From Nakamurella alba (lineage in GTDB: Bacteria; Actinomycetota; Actinomycetes; Mycobacteriales; Nakamurellaceae), in NCBI RefSeq assembly GCF_009707545.1, contig NZ_WLYK01000005.1, positions 1 to 64,000 on the forward strand: a stretch of 64,000 nucleotides of DNA, written 5' to 3'. The notes under the pieces are model-generated. The model saw only the letters and a list, made by a program, of their open reading frames with translations. It ran no database searches and was not told the origin of the DNA. Of this stretch, positions 53,384-61,859 are shown one piece after another. Position 1 is the stretch's first letter; every line of letters begins with the position of its first letter. A program made the position numbers and the translations under genes.

Positions 53384-53815
53384 ATGGTTCACGTCGTCCG
53401 CACCACCACCGTCGCCCGCCCGGCCGACGATGTCATCGCCTATCTCTCCGACTTCGCGCACACCGTCGAGTGGGATCCCGGGACGGTCCGGTGCGAGCGG
53501 ATCGGCGCCGGGTCGATCGCCGTCGGCGCGCAGTGGCACAACGTGTCCAAGGTGCTGGGCCGGGAGACCGAGCTGACCTACACCCTGAAGACGATGGACG
53601 CCGGCCATCTGGTCTTCGTCGGCACGAACAAGACCGCGACCAGCACCGACGACATCACCGTGCGCCCCGCCGGGAGCGGCAGCGAGATCACCTACGACGC
53701 GACCATCGAGTTCAACGGCCTGGCCAAGCTCGCCGGCCCGCTGATGAAGATCGTCTTCGAACGACTGGGCAACGAGACCGTCGTCGGCCTCCGGAAAGTC
53801 CTCGGCACCCCCTGA
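53384..53815 (+). CDS. SRPBCC/polyketide-cyclase-like protein
   Basis: 143-residue small soluble protein of the START/SRPBCC fold, which binds hydrophobic ligands in a cavity. The N-terminus MVHVVRTTTVARPADDVIAYLSDFAHTVEWDPGTVRCERI is typical of actinobacterial polyketide cyclase/dehydrase-like proteins; the rest is strand-rich (TYTLKTMDAGHLVFVGTNKTATSTDDITVRP) and ends in a long helix (LAKLAGPLMKIVFERLGNETVVGLRKV). The ligand is unknown. It is divergent from trpG and followed by the dispersed palindromes. Confidence 0.8.
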   Translation: MVHVVRTTTVARPADDVIAYLSDFAHTVEWDPGTVRCERIGAGSIAVGAQWHNVSKVLGRETELTYTLKTMDAGHLVFVGTNKTATSTDDITVRPAGSGSEITYDATIEFNGLAKLAGPLMKIVFERLGNETVVGLRKVLGTP

Positions 53816-53819
53816 CAGA

Positions 53820-53906
53820 CGTTCCAGCTGGAACGCGTGGGCCGGATCGCCGACCCAGCGGCCATCCGGTACCCGATCCGCACGACCCGACGTTCCAGCT
53901 GGAACG
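53820..53906. repeat. Dispersed palindromes, copies 2 and 3
   Basis: CGTTCCAGCTGGAACG occurs at 53820-53835, 5 bp after the stop of the previous gene, and again at 53891-53906, 71 bp further. Both are exact copies of the 52608 element. They lie in a 321-bp gap without genes (53816-54136). The same gap also has CGACA-N5-TGTCG at 53948-53962 and three short GCGGCCGGGCGGAT-type repeats near 54030-54085. Confidence 0.85.
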
Positions 53907-54120
53907 CCGCGAGACTGCAGGGGTTCCACTCTCCGCGGTCCTTTCACCGACAGTGAGTGTCGTTGTAAGGACCGGGACGTCGGGACCGTGCGGTTCGTGG
54001 GTGGCCGGCCAGGGTGAACTGCGCCCGGCGGAGCGGCCGGGCGGATGTGCGGCCGGGCGGATGTCCGTAAGTGCGGCCCGGCGGATGCTGCCGGCGGACC
54101 GGGGAGGGCAGCGAGTAACA

Positions 54121-54136
54121 GGTTCCAGCGGGAACG
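54121..54136. repeat. Dispersed palindrome, imperfect copy
   Basis: GGTTCCAGCGGGAACG, a two-mismatch variant, abuts the 3' end of the TspO-like gene. With copies 2 and 3 it frames the 321-bp intergenic region. Confidence 0.6.
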
Positions 54137-54949
54137 TCAGGCCGGGTGCGCGGAGACCCGGACCCGGGTGACGACAGCCGCGGCCAGCACCAGCACCGCT
54201 GCGAGCGCCGCCGCCACGGCGGTGGCGGTCGAGGCGGGTTCGCCGCTCGCCCGGGCCACCGCGAGCCAGCCGATCCCCCATGCCATCGCCAACCCGGCGC
54301 CGAGGTTGCCGCGGGTCCGGAGGGCCAGCGCCACGCCGACGACCACCGCGACGGCGAGCACCGCGATCGCCCACGCCGCCCCGCCCGCACCGGACACCTG
54401 CACCCCGTCGGCCACCAGCGCCGCGGTCACATTGGCGCACACGGCGACGCTGACCCAGCCGACGTACAGCCCGAAAGTGCCGTCCACCAGGATGTTCTCG
54501 ACGAAGCCGGGAGCGCGGGAGGTCGCCAGCCGGCGCACCAGCAGCCCGAGCACGACCACCAGCGCGGCGATCACCACGACGCTCACCCACAACCAGCCGG
54601 CCCGCACCACCAGCAGCCACCCGGCGTTGAGCAGCATCGACGCCGCCACCAGCCAACCCACCCGACGGTGCCGGTCCGAGGTGCGGCGGGACGGCAACCA
54701 CTGCACGACGGTGTAGACGGCCAGGCCCAGGTAGATCACCGACCAGATGGAGAACGCGGTGGTCGCCGGGGCGAGCAGGGTGGCGTCGGCAGCGAGCGCC
54801 CCGCCCGCGGCTTCGGCCACCGCAGGCCCGCCGAACACCCCGACGCCCAGCATCGTGCCGAGCAGGCACAGCACCTCGGAGACGGTCACGGTGATCAGCC
54901 GGGCGAGGTCGGCACGGGGCAGGGTCGGACGGGCGGTGCTTGTGGTCAT
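54137..54949 (-). CDS. TspO/MBR-like integral membrane protein
   Basis: 270-residue membrane protein with about eight hydrophobic segments. The motif FSIWSVIYLGLAVYTVVQWLP (broken here as FSIWSVIYLGLAVY then TVVQWLP) resembles the tryptophan-rich TspO signature WxxIY(L/I)GLA; the family is linked to tetrapyrrole or steroid binding, but this relationship is by short motif only and this protein is longer than typical TspO (about 160). Its 5' neighbour is a very short gap to the sortase operon. The function is not assigned. Confidence 0.65.
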   Translation of the reverse strand: MTTSTARPTLPRADLARLITVTVSEVLCLLGTMLGVGVFGGPAVAEAAGGALAADATLLAPATTAFSIWSVIYLGLAVYTVVQWLPSRRTSDRHRRVGWLVAASMLLNAGWLLVVRAGWLWVSVVVIAALVVVLGLLVRRLATSRAPGFVENILVDGTFGLYVGWVSVAVCANVTAALVADGVQVSGAGGAAWAIAVLAVAVVVGVALALRTRGNLGAGLAMAWGIGWLAVARASGEPASTATAVAAALAAVLVLAAAVVTRVRVSAHPA

Positions 54950-54997
54950 GCCTGGCGTGTACCCCGCGACGGCCCGACCCCACTCCCCGGGCGCCGG

Positions 54998-55012
54998 CGT
55001 TCCAGCGGGACG
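54998..55012. repeat. Dispersed palindrome, degenerate copy
   Basis: CGTTCCAGCGGGACG lacks one A of the 16-bp element. It lies in the 158-bp gap between the TspO-like gene and the small membrane protein gene. Confidence 0.5.
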
Positions 55013-55107
55013 CCGGGTCCACGCGCGGAGCCCGCATCCGGGACCTGCACCATCGCGTGCCGACGGAAACGGTCCCGGATTTCCAGGAGCACGGGCCCCG
55101 CCAGGGA

Positions 55108-55266
55108 TCAGCCGGTGGTGGTCACCTGGTCGAACGGGAGGTAGGGCTCCAGCCAGGGGAAGATCACGAAGAAGAGCAGCGCGACCACGGCCAGGAAGAG
55201 GATGAAGGCCTCGAGGACGCGAACGGCCGTGGGGCCGGGCAGGTGTCGCCAGATCCAGACGTACAT
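55108..55266 (-). CDS. Small single-pass membrane protein, 52 aa
   Basis: A short gene that is easy to miss: it begins MYVWIWRHLPGPTAVRV, continues with one hydrophobic helix (LEAFILFLAVVALLFFVIF) and ends WLEPYLPFDQVTTTG. Its ATG (55266) is one nucleotide past the sortase stop (55268), the strongest sign that it is real and translationally coupled. It is probably a membrane partner of the sortase or of the DUF881/CrgA group; this is inferred from position. Actinobacterial sortase loci commonly have such short membrane proteins. Confidence 0.75.
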   Translation of the reverse strand: MYVWIWRHLPGPTAVRVLEAFILFLAVVALLFFVIFPWLEPYLPFDQVTTTG

Positions 55267-55267
55267 G

Positions 55268-56413
55268 TCAGCCCTCCGCCAGCTCGGGCGGGGTGAACCC
55301 GGCCTTCTTGGCGTAGCTCTTCACGAGCACGCCATGGACGATCATCCGCTCCGCGTCGGAGAACTGCGGGTGGCAGGTGGTCAGGGTGATGATGCGCTCC
55401 GCGTCGGCCGGGACCTCCATGGATTCCACGTGCGGCACCGGCAGCACCTGGGCGTAGTCGCTGGGCACGGTGATCTCCCGGCCGTAGACGCCCTCGTACT
55501 CGCCGCCGAGCGGCGCGACGTCGGCGCAGTTGGCGCGCCCGGCGGCGGACCAGCCCTGCACCTCGTTCTCCATCGGCAGCACCCGGTACACGAACCAGTC
55601 GCTCTTGGTCTCGACGACCAGCGCGTCGCACGAGCTCAGCAGGCCGAGCTCGTTGAACGGCGAACCCTTGGACACCCGGTGGCCGGCGATGGCGAAGTTG
55701 CCCTGCTCGCCCGGCAGCTGGGTGTCCGGGTAGTGCCCGGGGCCGGTGTCCAGGTCGTCCGGGTCGGTGCCCTCGATGATCGTGTAGCTGTAGTCCGAAC
55801 CGAAGGCCGGGATGTAGATCTTGGCGAAGCCGTCGCCGTAGGCCACCGGGTAGTCCGGGGTACGGGTCGCCGGGTTCTGCACCAGCTGCTCCACAGCATC
55901 ACCGGACACCGTGACCACGGCCGACTCGGTGACTGCACTGGTCTCGGTGACGGAAGCGGTCTGCCATGCCTCGTCGAGCTTCTCGGTGGCGGTGTCCTGC
56001 TTCGCGGCCGAGAAGATGTCGGTGACGTAGACCTCGTAGACGACGAACAGCAGCACCACGACGCCGAGGGAGATCAGCGTCTGGCCGAGACCGCGCGCGA
56101 CGGTCCGCACGACGTCCCGCTTCGGCGCGGTCGCCATCGCGGCGGCTTCCGCCGCCCGGCGCCGCTCGGCCCGGGTGGCCGGCTCGGGGTCCGGGGTCAT
56201 CGGCGGCGTCACCGCGGGGGTGAGCGCCGGGGGCACCTCACCGGCCGGCAGCGAGGGATCGGACACCGAGGGACCGGACACCGAGGGCTCGGACAGGGAG
56301 GGGTCCGGGATCGGTGGGATCCGGGTGGTGTCGGCCGGCCCCGCAGGCCCGCCGGTCCCGTCCGGCCCGGGAACGCCCGGGGTGCGGTCCGGGTCTTCGT
56401 CCATCGTGCTCAT
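55268..56413 (-). CDS. Class E-type sortase
   Basis: 381-residue membrane-anchored transpeptidase that cleaves a C-terminal LAXTG-like signal and links proteins to peptidoglycan. A Pro-rich cytosolic region (1-100) precedes a membrane helix (GQTLISLGVVVLLFVVYEVYV, about 109-130). The catalytic domain has His in NFAIAGHRVSKGSPFNEL, Cys in ITLTTCHPQFSDAERM (about 346) and Arg in SDAERM. No substrate with a sorting signal was found in this window. The start ATG overlaps the DUF881 stop (ATGA at 56410), so the genes form an operon that also includes the 52-residue protein. Confidence 0.9.
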   Translation of the reverse strand: MSTMDEDPDRTPGVPGPDGTGGPAGPADTTRIPPIPDPSLSEPSVSGPSVSDPSLPAGEVPPALTPAVTPPMTPDPEPATRAERRRAAEAAAMATAPKRDVVRTVARGLGQTLISLGVVVLLFVVYEVYVTDIFSAAKQDTATEKLDEAWQTASVTETSAVTESAVVTVSGDAVEQLVQNPATRTPDYPVAYGDGFAKIYIPAFGSDYSYTIIEGTDPDDLDTGPGHYPDTQLPGEQGNFAIAGHRVSKGSPFNELGLLSSCDALVVETKSDWFVYRVLPMENEVQGWSAAGRANCADVAPLGGEYEGVYGREITVPSDYAQVLPVPHVESMEVPADAERIITLTTCHPQFSDAERMIVHGVLVKSYAKKAGFTPPELAEG

Positions 56414-57174
56414 CCGCTCTCTCGTGCTGCCGTCATACGTAGGAGACCGCCGTAGGCGGGAAGTGTCACGTCGTCCATGGTCTCGACCTGGTAACCGAGG
56501 CCGAACCCGTCGACGTACTGCTGGAACAACAGCACACCGGGCTGCACGGCCAGTGCGGCACCCATCCGGTCCGCGTCACCGATGGCGGTGATCAGGAACG
56601 GCGGCGAGTACGTCCGGCCCTGCAGCAGCAGGGTGTTGCCGATGCAGCGGACCGCGGAGGTGGTGACCACCCGCTGGTCCATGATCATCATGGCCTCCGC
56701 ACCGCCGGCCCAGAGCGCGTTGACCACGGCCTGCACGTCCTGCTGGTGCACGACCAGGTCGTCCGGGTCCACACCCTCCGGGTAGTTGCCGTCCTGGTCG
56801 CGCGGGGCATCGTCCAGCGAGACCCGCAGTCCGGGGCCGTGCACGGCGGTCAGACCGGCCGCGGCCTCCAGGCCGGCGGCCTGCTCGCGGGCCCGGCCGA
56901 CCTGCGGCGCCAGGTCCGAGGCGGCCTGCCCGGCGACCGCCTGCTGCAGGGACGCGGCGGTGGACTCTGCGGCGGTGACCCGCGCCTGCGCGTCCCCGAC
57001 CAGACCGGCCAGGTCGACGGAGCGGTCACGCACCTCGGTGTCCTGCGACCAGGCGCGGGTGGTGCCGAGCAGCACTCCCCCGACCAGGCACACACCGACA
57101 CCGGCCAGCTGCCACCCGCGGGCCGTGCTCGCCCGTCCGGATGCCGGGGCGGACCGCCGCATCGGAGATCCCAC
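56410..57174 (-). CDS. DUF881-family membrane-associated protein
   Basis: 254-residue protein with an N-terminal membrane helix (GWQLAGVGVCLVGGVLLGTTRAW) and a long coiled-coil-prone stretch (ARVTAAESTAASLQQAVAGQ, about 62-105), followed by the DUF881 domain (VHGPGLRVSLDD, HQQDVQAVVNALWAGGAEAMMIMDQR). In mycobacteria Rv0012 at the same place is of this family, next to crgA. The function is unknown but is likely envelope related. The start is GTG 57174 or ATG 57162; both have partial ribosome-binding sites. It is divergent from crgA. Confidence 0.87.
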   Translation of the reverse strand: MGSPMRRSAPASGRASTARGWQLAGVGVCLVGGVLLGTTRAWSQDTEVRDRSVDLAGLVGDAQARVTAAESTAASLQQAVAGQAASDLAPQVGRAREQAAGLEAAAGLTAVHGPGLRVSLDDAPRDQDGNYPEGVDPDDLVVHQQDVQAVVNALWAGGAEAMMIMDQRVVTTSAVRCIGNTLLLQGRTYSPPFLITAIGDADRMGAALAVQPGVLLFQQYVDGFGLGYQVETMDDVTLPAYGGLLRMTAARESG

Positions 57175-57366
57175 CGCCTTCTCTCCCGTCGGGACCGACC
57201 GACCTTCGCAGCGGCTCCGAGACCGTAGGCTATGTGCAACGATGTACGGTCCCGGTTACCCGTCAGGGCGGCCGTCCGCAGATCACAAGCAGTCCCCAGC
57301 GCTGTCGGAACGGACCGGAACCGCCGGTCCGCGCGGGAGCTCAGACAGCACGTCCGGAGGTTCCAG

Positions 57367-57651
57367 GTGCCCAAGTCCAAGGTCCGCAAGAAGGTCGCCA
57401 CCGGCGCCGCGTCCTCGTCCACCCAGGCGAACACGACGGCCGCCGCAGCGGCGCGCGCGAAGGTCGCCGCCCCGTCGGGCCCGGTGTACCTGGGCGTGAT
57501 GCTCGGCCTGATGATCATCGGCCTGCTCTGGCTGGTCTGCTACTACCTGCTGCAGGACGTGACGTTCTTCGCCGACCTCGGCTCGTGGAACTTCGCGATC
57601 GGGTTCGCCCTGATCATCGCCGGCCTGCTGATGACGATGCGCTGGCGGTGA
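57367..57651 (+). CDS. crgA: CrgA, cell-division regulator
   Basis: 94-residue membrane protein that helps recruit PBPs and stabilise the divisome in actinobacteria. A basic N-terminus PKSKVRKKV is followed by two membrane helices (VYLGVMLGLMIIGLLWLVCYYLL; NFAIGFALIIAGLLMTM) with the DVTFFADLGSWNFAIG loop typical of CrgA. GTG 57367 follows GGAGG. It corresponds to Rv0011c in M. tuberculosis and keeps the same neighbours (DUF881, PH-domain protein). Its stop overlaps the start of the PH-domain gene (GTGA). Confidence 0.93.
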   Translation: MPKSKVRKKVATGAASSSTQANTTAAAAARAKVAAPSGPVYLGVMLGLMIIGLLWLVCYYLLQDVTFFADLGSWNFAIGFALIIAGLLMTMRWR

Positions 57652-58064
57652 CGTCCCGCCCCACCCTGGTGTGGGGTGTCCGGCCGGCCGTCGCGGTCGT
57701 GCTGATCCTGCTCGCCCTGCTGGGCGCGGCCTGGTCCGTGGTGACCCCCGACCGCGAGGACGCCATCGTCGGCGGGGCCGCCGCCGTGGTGCTCGCACTC
57801 GCGGCGCTGGCCGCGTTCCGGCTGCGCCACCGGCTGCTCGCCGATCCGGCCGGGCTGGAGGTCCACGGCCTGCTCTCCGCCCGCCGCATCCCCTGGTCGT
57901 CGGTGGTGTCGCTGGCCGCGCCGGGTCGGCGGCGCCGCGGGCTGGTGTCGGTCAGCCTGGAGATCGAGTACGACGACGACCTGCTGATCGTGCTGTCCCG
58001 TACCGAGCTCGGCACCTCACCGCAGGACGTGCTCGACGAGCTCAACGCCCTGCGCCGCAGCTGA
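57648..58064 (+). CDS. PH-domain membrane protein (Rv0010c-like)
   Basis: 138-residue protein with two membrane helices (VAVVLILLALLGAAWSVV; AAVVLALAALAAFRL) followed by a bacterial PH-like domain (ADPAGLEVHGLLSARRIPWSSVVSLAAP ... SVSLEIEYDDDLLIVLSRTELG). In mycobacteria the homologue Rv0010c lies beside crgA. The function is not established. It is coupled to crgA by a GTGA overlap and is convergent with the rhomboid gene (one base between the stops). Confidence 0.88.
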   Translation: MTSRPTLVWGVRPAVAVVLILLALLGAAWSVVTPDREDAIVGGAAAVVLALAALAAFRLRHRLLADPAGLEVHGLLSARRIPWSSVVSLAAPGRRRRGLVSVSLEIEYDDDLLIVLSRTELGTSPQDVLDELNALRRS

Positions 58065-58065
58065 G

Positions 58066-59055
58066 CTACTGCTGGCAGTAGTACTGGCCGTCGCTCTCCA
58101 AGCCGCAGTCCTTGTCGTCGATGCCGGGGGCGGCGACGGCGGTGATGACGATCAGCACGACGAGGATCAGCGCGGACCCGCCGATCTGCACCTTGGACCG
58201 CAGCTCACGCGGCGGGTAGACCATCACCGCTCCGGCCGCCGCACCGATCAGCAGGCCACCCAGGTGCGCCTGCCAGGAGATGCCGCTGACCTGGAAGGTG
58301 ATGAACAGGTTGATCGCCAGCAGCACCACCAGCTGCCGGGCGTCGTAGCGCAGCCGCCGGAAGGCCACCAGCAGCGCGCCCATCAGGCCGAAGATCGCAC
58401 CGGACGCACCGGCCGAGAGCGACACCGGCGCCGAGAAGAGCAGCACCGACACGGATCCGCCGAGCAGACCGAGCAGGTAGACGACCAGGAACCGCCAGCG
58501 ACCGAGCACCCGCTCCAGCGCGATACCCAGCATGTACAGCGAGATCATGTTGAGCGCGACGTGCACCAGGCCGAGGTGCAGGAAGCCGGACGTCAGCATC
58601 CGCCAGTACTCGCCCTGCACCACCATCGCCGGGAACATCGCCCCGCGCTCGAAGATCGAGGTCCGGGTCACGTCCAGGACCCCGCCGGCCTGACCGGCAC
58701 AGATCGCGAACACCAGGATGTTGACGACGATCAGCACGTAGGTGACCAGCGGCTGCTGGCCGCGCACGGCGCCGGCCACATTGCGCGGTTGCCGCCGGCC
58801 CGCCCGTCCCTCGGCGACGCAGGCGCGGCACTGGAACCCGACGGCGGCCGGGGTCAGGCACTCCGAGCAGGCCGGGCGGCCGCACCGGGTGCAGGAGCGT
58901 GCCGTGACCCGGTCCGGGTGGAACGCGCACACCTGCTGCACCGGCTGACCCTGCTGCCAGGGCTGACCCTGCTGCCCCTGCGCCCAGGGCTGTCCCTGCT
59001 GCCCCGGTTGCCCCTGCTGCCAGGGTGGGGGCGCACCGGGATCCGGCTGACTCAT
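58066..59055 (-). CDS. Rhomboid-family intramembrane serine protease
   Basis: 329-residue protease with an N-terminal Gln/Gly/Pro stretch (GQPWQQGQP repeats), a B-box-like zinc finger (CAFHPDRVTARSCTRCGRPACSECL...CRAC), and six-to-seven membrane helices. Catalytic Ser in SAGASGAIFGLMGAL (about 216) and His in ISWQAHLGGLLIGA; the HVALNMISLYMLGIALE motif belongs to the family. In mycobacteria Rv0110-type rhomboids are elsewhere, but actinobacteria often place one next to ppiA. The substrate is unknown. Confidence 0.93.
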   Translation of the reverse strand: MSQPDPGAPPPWQQGQPGQQGQPWAQGQQGQPWQQGQPVQQVCAFHPDRVTARSCTRCGRPACSECLTPAAVGFQCRACVAEGRAGRRQPRNVAGAVRGQQPLVTYVLIVVNILVFAICAGQAGGVLDVTRTSIFERGAMFPAMVVQGEYWRMLTSGFLHLGLVHVALNMISLYMLGIALERVLGRWRFLVVYLLGLLGGSVSVLLFSAPVSLSAGASGAIFGLMGALLVAFRRLRYDARQLVVLLAINLFITFQVSGISWQAHLGGLLIGAAAGAVMVYPPRELRSKVQIGGSALILVVLIVITAVAAPGIDDKDCGLESDGQYYCQQ

Positions 59056-59093
59056 CTGCTGGCTCCCGGTGCCGTCCCGACGAGAACCGCCCG

Positions 59094-59627
59094 TCAGGCG
59101 GGGGTCTCGCCCTTGTCGACGGTGATCGAGGTGATGACGACGTCCTCGGTCGGCTTGTCGAAACGGTCGGTCGCGGTGGTCGCGATGGCGTCGACGACAC
59201 CGCGCGACGCCTCGTCGGCGACCTCGCCGAAGATGGTGTGGCGGAAGTTCAGGTGCGGGGTCTTGCCGACGGTGATGAAGAACTGCGAGCCGTTGGTGCC
59301 GGGCCCGGCGTTCGCCATCGCCAGCAGGTAGGGCTTCGCGAACGACAGCTCCGGGTGGAACTCGTCGGCGAAGGTGTAGCCCGGGCCGCCACGGCCGGTG
59401 CCGGTCGGGTCGCCGCCCTGGATCATGAAGCCGTCGATGACGCGGTGGAAGATCGCGCCGTCGTAGAACGGGCCGCTGTCACCACCGGTGGCGTTCTTGG
59501 TCGTGTAGTTCGCGGTGCCCTCGGCCAGGCCGACGAAGTTCTTGACGGTCTTCGGGGCGTGATCGGGCAGCAGCTCGATCCTGATGTCGCCACGGTTGGT
59601 GTGCAGGGTCGCGTAGAGGGTGCTCAC
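59094..59627 (-). CDS. ppiA: Peptidyl-prolyl cis-trans isomerase A (cyclophilin)
   Basis: 177-residue cyclophilin that catalyses prolyl isomerisation. The core [56 protein letters not shown] and [12 protein letters not shown] are canonical, with the catalytic Arg in FHRV. No signal peptide is present, so it is cytosolic. GTG 59627 was chosen because it gives [19 protein letters not shown] as in homologues. It sits 38 bp upstream of the rhomboid gene on the same strand and matches Rv0009. Confidence 0.95.
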   Translation of the reverse strand: MSTLYATLHTNRGDIRIELLPDHAPKTVKNFVGLAEGTANYTTKNATGGDSGPFYDGAIFHRVIDGFMIQGGDPTGTGRGGPGYTFADEFHPELSFAKPYLLAMANAGPGTNGSQFFITVGKTPHLNFRHTIFGEVADEASRGVVDAIATTATDRFDKPTEDVVITSITVDKGETPA

Positions 59628-59694
59628 GACTGTCCATCCTGCCACGCATCCGTGGCACGGAGTCCGCTGGTCTTCCCGGGATCGGCCGGGCCGT

Positions 59695-60420
59695 TCACGA
59701 GCCGCTCCCGCAGTAGTCCGGCGCCGGGCCGGTCTCCAGCTTCGTCCCGTAGATCGCGCAGATCGCGATGGAACGGGCCTTGATCGACCGGGACTCGTTC
59801 TCCTCGGACACCACGGCGAACTTCCCCTTCGAGACGGCGTAGGTCGACTTCCCCTCGGCGTCGGCGGTCTGCTCGCCCTCGCTCATCACCCCGCCGACCC
59901 ACCCGGGCGGCTGGGACGCCGGCTGCGAGTCGCCGACCGGAACGTGCTGGTTCACCGCGGCCGTCGCCGACTCGGGGGTGGGCGCCTCGATGATCCGGAC
60001 CGTGGCCGCCCAGTCCCCGTCGGACCGGTGGAACTCGCACACCGGGAACGGCTTCACGTCGATGATCGTCGGCTGCCCCTGCCGCTGGCCGGTCAACTCG
60101 GCGACGACATCCGTGGACAGGTAAGGACAGTCGCCCGCCACGGCAGCCGGTTCCGCGGTGCTCGGCGGCGGCTCGGCGGTGACGGTCCGGGTCGACGCCG
60201 AGGCGGTGACGGTGGAGATCATGGTGGTCACCGAGGTGTGTGTCGACTTCATGGTGGTGGTGAGCGTCGACGGCGCACCGGAGGTGGCGGAGCCCGCCTC
60301 GGAGTCGCCCGTCGTCCCGGCCGCCGCGCAGCCGACGATCAGGGCGGTCAGCGCGAACACCGCCGATCCGGCCCACGCCGGGTGCAGCCGGCGGGTGGCC
60401 GTCCTGGTCGAACGGGTCAC
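59695..60420 (-). CDS. Putative lipoprotein (DUF2020-like)
   Basis: 241-residue exported lipoprotein. The signal ends in the lipobox ALIVGC (about residue 31), followed by a Thr/Ser-rich linker (about 35-90) and a globular domain that begins [20 protein letters not shown] and contains [20 protein letters not shown] and [21 protein letters not shown]; the Cys pattern looks like paired disulfides. DUF2020 lipoproteins of related actinobacteria share the CPYL motif; this assignment is by motif only. Start GTG 60420 has AAGGAGAGCTC upstream. Confidence 0.7.
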   Translation of the reverse strand: MTRSTRTATRRLHPAWAGSAVFALTALIVGCAAAGTTGDSEAGSATSGAPSTLTTTMKSTHTSVTTMISTVTASASTRTVTAEPPPSTAEPAAVAGDCPYLSTDVVAELTGQRQGQPTIIDVKPFPVCEFHRSDGDWAATVRIIEAPTPESATAAVNQHVPVGDSQPASQPPGWVGGVMSEGEQTADAEGKSTYAVSKGKFAVVSEENESRSIKARSIAICAIYGTKLETGPAPDYCGSGS

Positions 60421-60536
60421 GAGCTCTCCTTGCCGTCGCGGGTGCGGCGGTGCCGCGGTCACCGCCCGACCGTATCCCGGCGCAGGTCAGCTCCCGGTTG
60501 CCCGGCCCTGCCGGGTTGATCACCCGGCAGGCGATC

Positions 60537-61595
60537 TCAGGACGCGGTGAGCTTGCCGCGGACGGCGTCGATCACGCTGTCGTCCAGGCCCAGCACCGAG
60601 GTCAGGTAGGTCTCGACCCCGCCGTACTGCTCCATCCGCTGCAGCGCGGCCTTGATGAAGTCGGCCTCGGCCCCGAGCATCGGGATCGCCGCCGCCGCGG
60701 CCGCCGCGCCGTCCTCGGAGGCGACCTTGTCGGTCTCGTGCTGGATGTCGGCGGCGGTGTAGGAGTTGGTCAGCAGGTAGTCGGTCATGATGTCGCCGGA
60801 CGACACCCCGGCGATCGACAGCAGCAGGGCGGCCGTCCACCCGGTCCGGTCCTTGCCCTGGGTGCAGTGGAACAGCACCGGTCCGGGCGCCGCGGCCATG
60901 TCGGTCAGCAGTTGCGCCATCGCCTGCTGGGACGCGGTCTCCTCGACCAGCGCGACGTTCATCTCCTCCAGGATCTGCTGCGAGCCGGTGGCGGTGGAGT
61001 CGTTGCCCTCCAGGTCGATCCCCTTGCCGAACAGCGAGACGTTCACATACGTCGCACCCCCCGGCACCACGTCCGGGTGCTTGGCGATCTGCGACGGCAG
61101 CCGCAGGTCGTAGATGCGGGTGATGCCGAGGCCGGACAGCGTCGCCGAGTCCTCGGGCGAGAGGGTCAGCTCGTTCGACCGGTAGAAGACGCCGGTGGCG
61201 ATGGTTGCACCGCCGGCCGCGGCGTAGCCGGTACGCCCGCCGGCCAGGTCGCGGAAGTTGTCGGCCGAGGCCAGGCGCGGCGCCGCGGAGTCCGGGATCG
61301 GCGGCGTGGGCAGCACGGCGGCCTGACCGGTGAGCAGCGCCGGACCCTGCCGGGCACCGGCCCAGGCCTGCGCGCCGGGATCACCGTTCGTGATCGGGGT
61401 GGCCCCGGTCAGCTGCGGGGTCAGCGCGGTGTCGGAGACCTGCGCCGCGGCGGTCGTGGTGCCGCCGGTGGTCCCGCCGGCCGGCATCTCAGAGGCACTG
61501 CCGGCCATCTCGGTCGCTCCGCAGGCGGCCATGCCGGCCAGGCCGAGCGCGGCCAGCGGGAGCCCGAGCAGCAGTTCACGTCGGGTGAGGGTCAT
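60537..61595 (-). CDS. Secreted tyrosine-phosphatase-like lipoprotein
   Basis: 352-residue exported phosphatase. A twin-arginine-like signal (TRRELLLGLPLAALGLAGMAAC, lipobox GMAAC) is followed by a Ser/Thr/Gly linker and a PTP/DSP-type domain whose active site is VLFHCTQGKDRTGW (Cys about 243), with the upstream LASADNFRDLAG typical of the Y_phosphatase3 group. It may act on phosphotyrosine or phosphoinositides outside the membrane; the natural substrate is not evident. ATG 61595 lies right at the Tat motif; the longer in-frame start is unlikely. Confidence 0.87.
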   Translation of the reverse strand: MTLTRRELLLGLPLAALGLAGMAACGATEMAGSASEMPAGGTTGGTTTAAAQVSDTALTPQLTGATPITNGDPGAQAWAGARQGPALLTGQAAVLPTPPIPDSAAPRLASADNFRDLAGGRTGYAAAGGATIATGVFYRSNELTLSPEDSATLSGLGITRIYDLRLPSQIAKHPDVVPGGATYVNVSLFGKGIDLEGNDSTATGSQQILEEMNVALVEETASQQAMAQLLTDMAAAPGPVLFHCTQGKDRTGWTAALLLSIAGVSSGDIMTDYLLTNSYTAADIQHETDKVASEDGAAAAAAAIPMLGAEADFIKAALQRMEQYGGVETYLTSVLGLDDSVIDAVRGKLTAS

Positions 61596-61859
61596 CGGTT
61601 CCACCTCCGGATCGGGTCCGCCCCCTGATCCGGTCGGCTCCACTGCTGCACGAGTGTCCGGATCCACCCGAACGGGACAAGATCGCCGGCTCGGTTCCAC
61701 CGCAACGGGGCAGCACTGCCACGCGCCGGGGTCATGGCAGTCACTCTCCGCGATCGGCCTTGCGCTGCCGGCGCCACCGGGTAAGGCCAGGCTCACCCCG
61801 TGCCGGACACGACTACCCTGGTGGTGCAGACATCGGGCACGAGAAGCGAGGCAGGGGCA

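Noticed and set aside
54137..54949. Confident TspO assignment
   Set aside because: Only a short motif and a multi-helix layout support it, and the protein is longer than typical TspO. It was therefore named TspO-like with reduced confidence.
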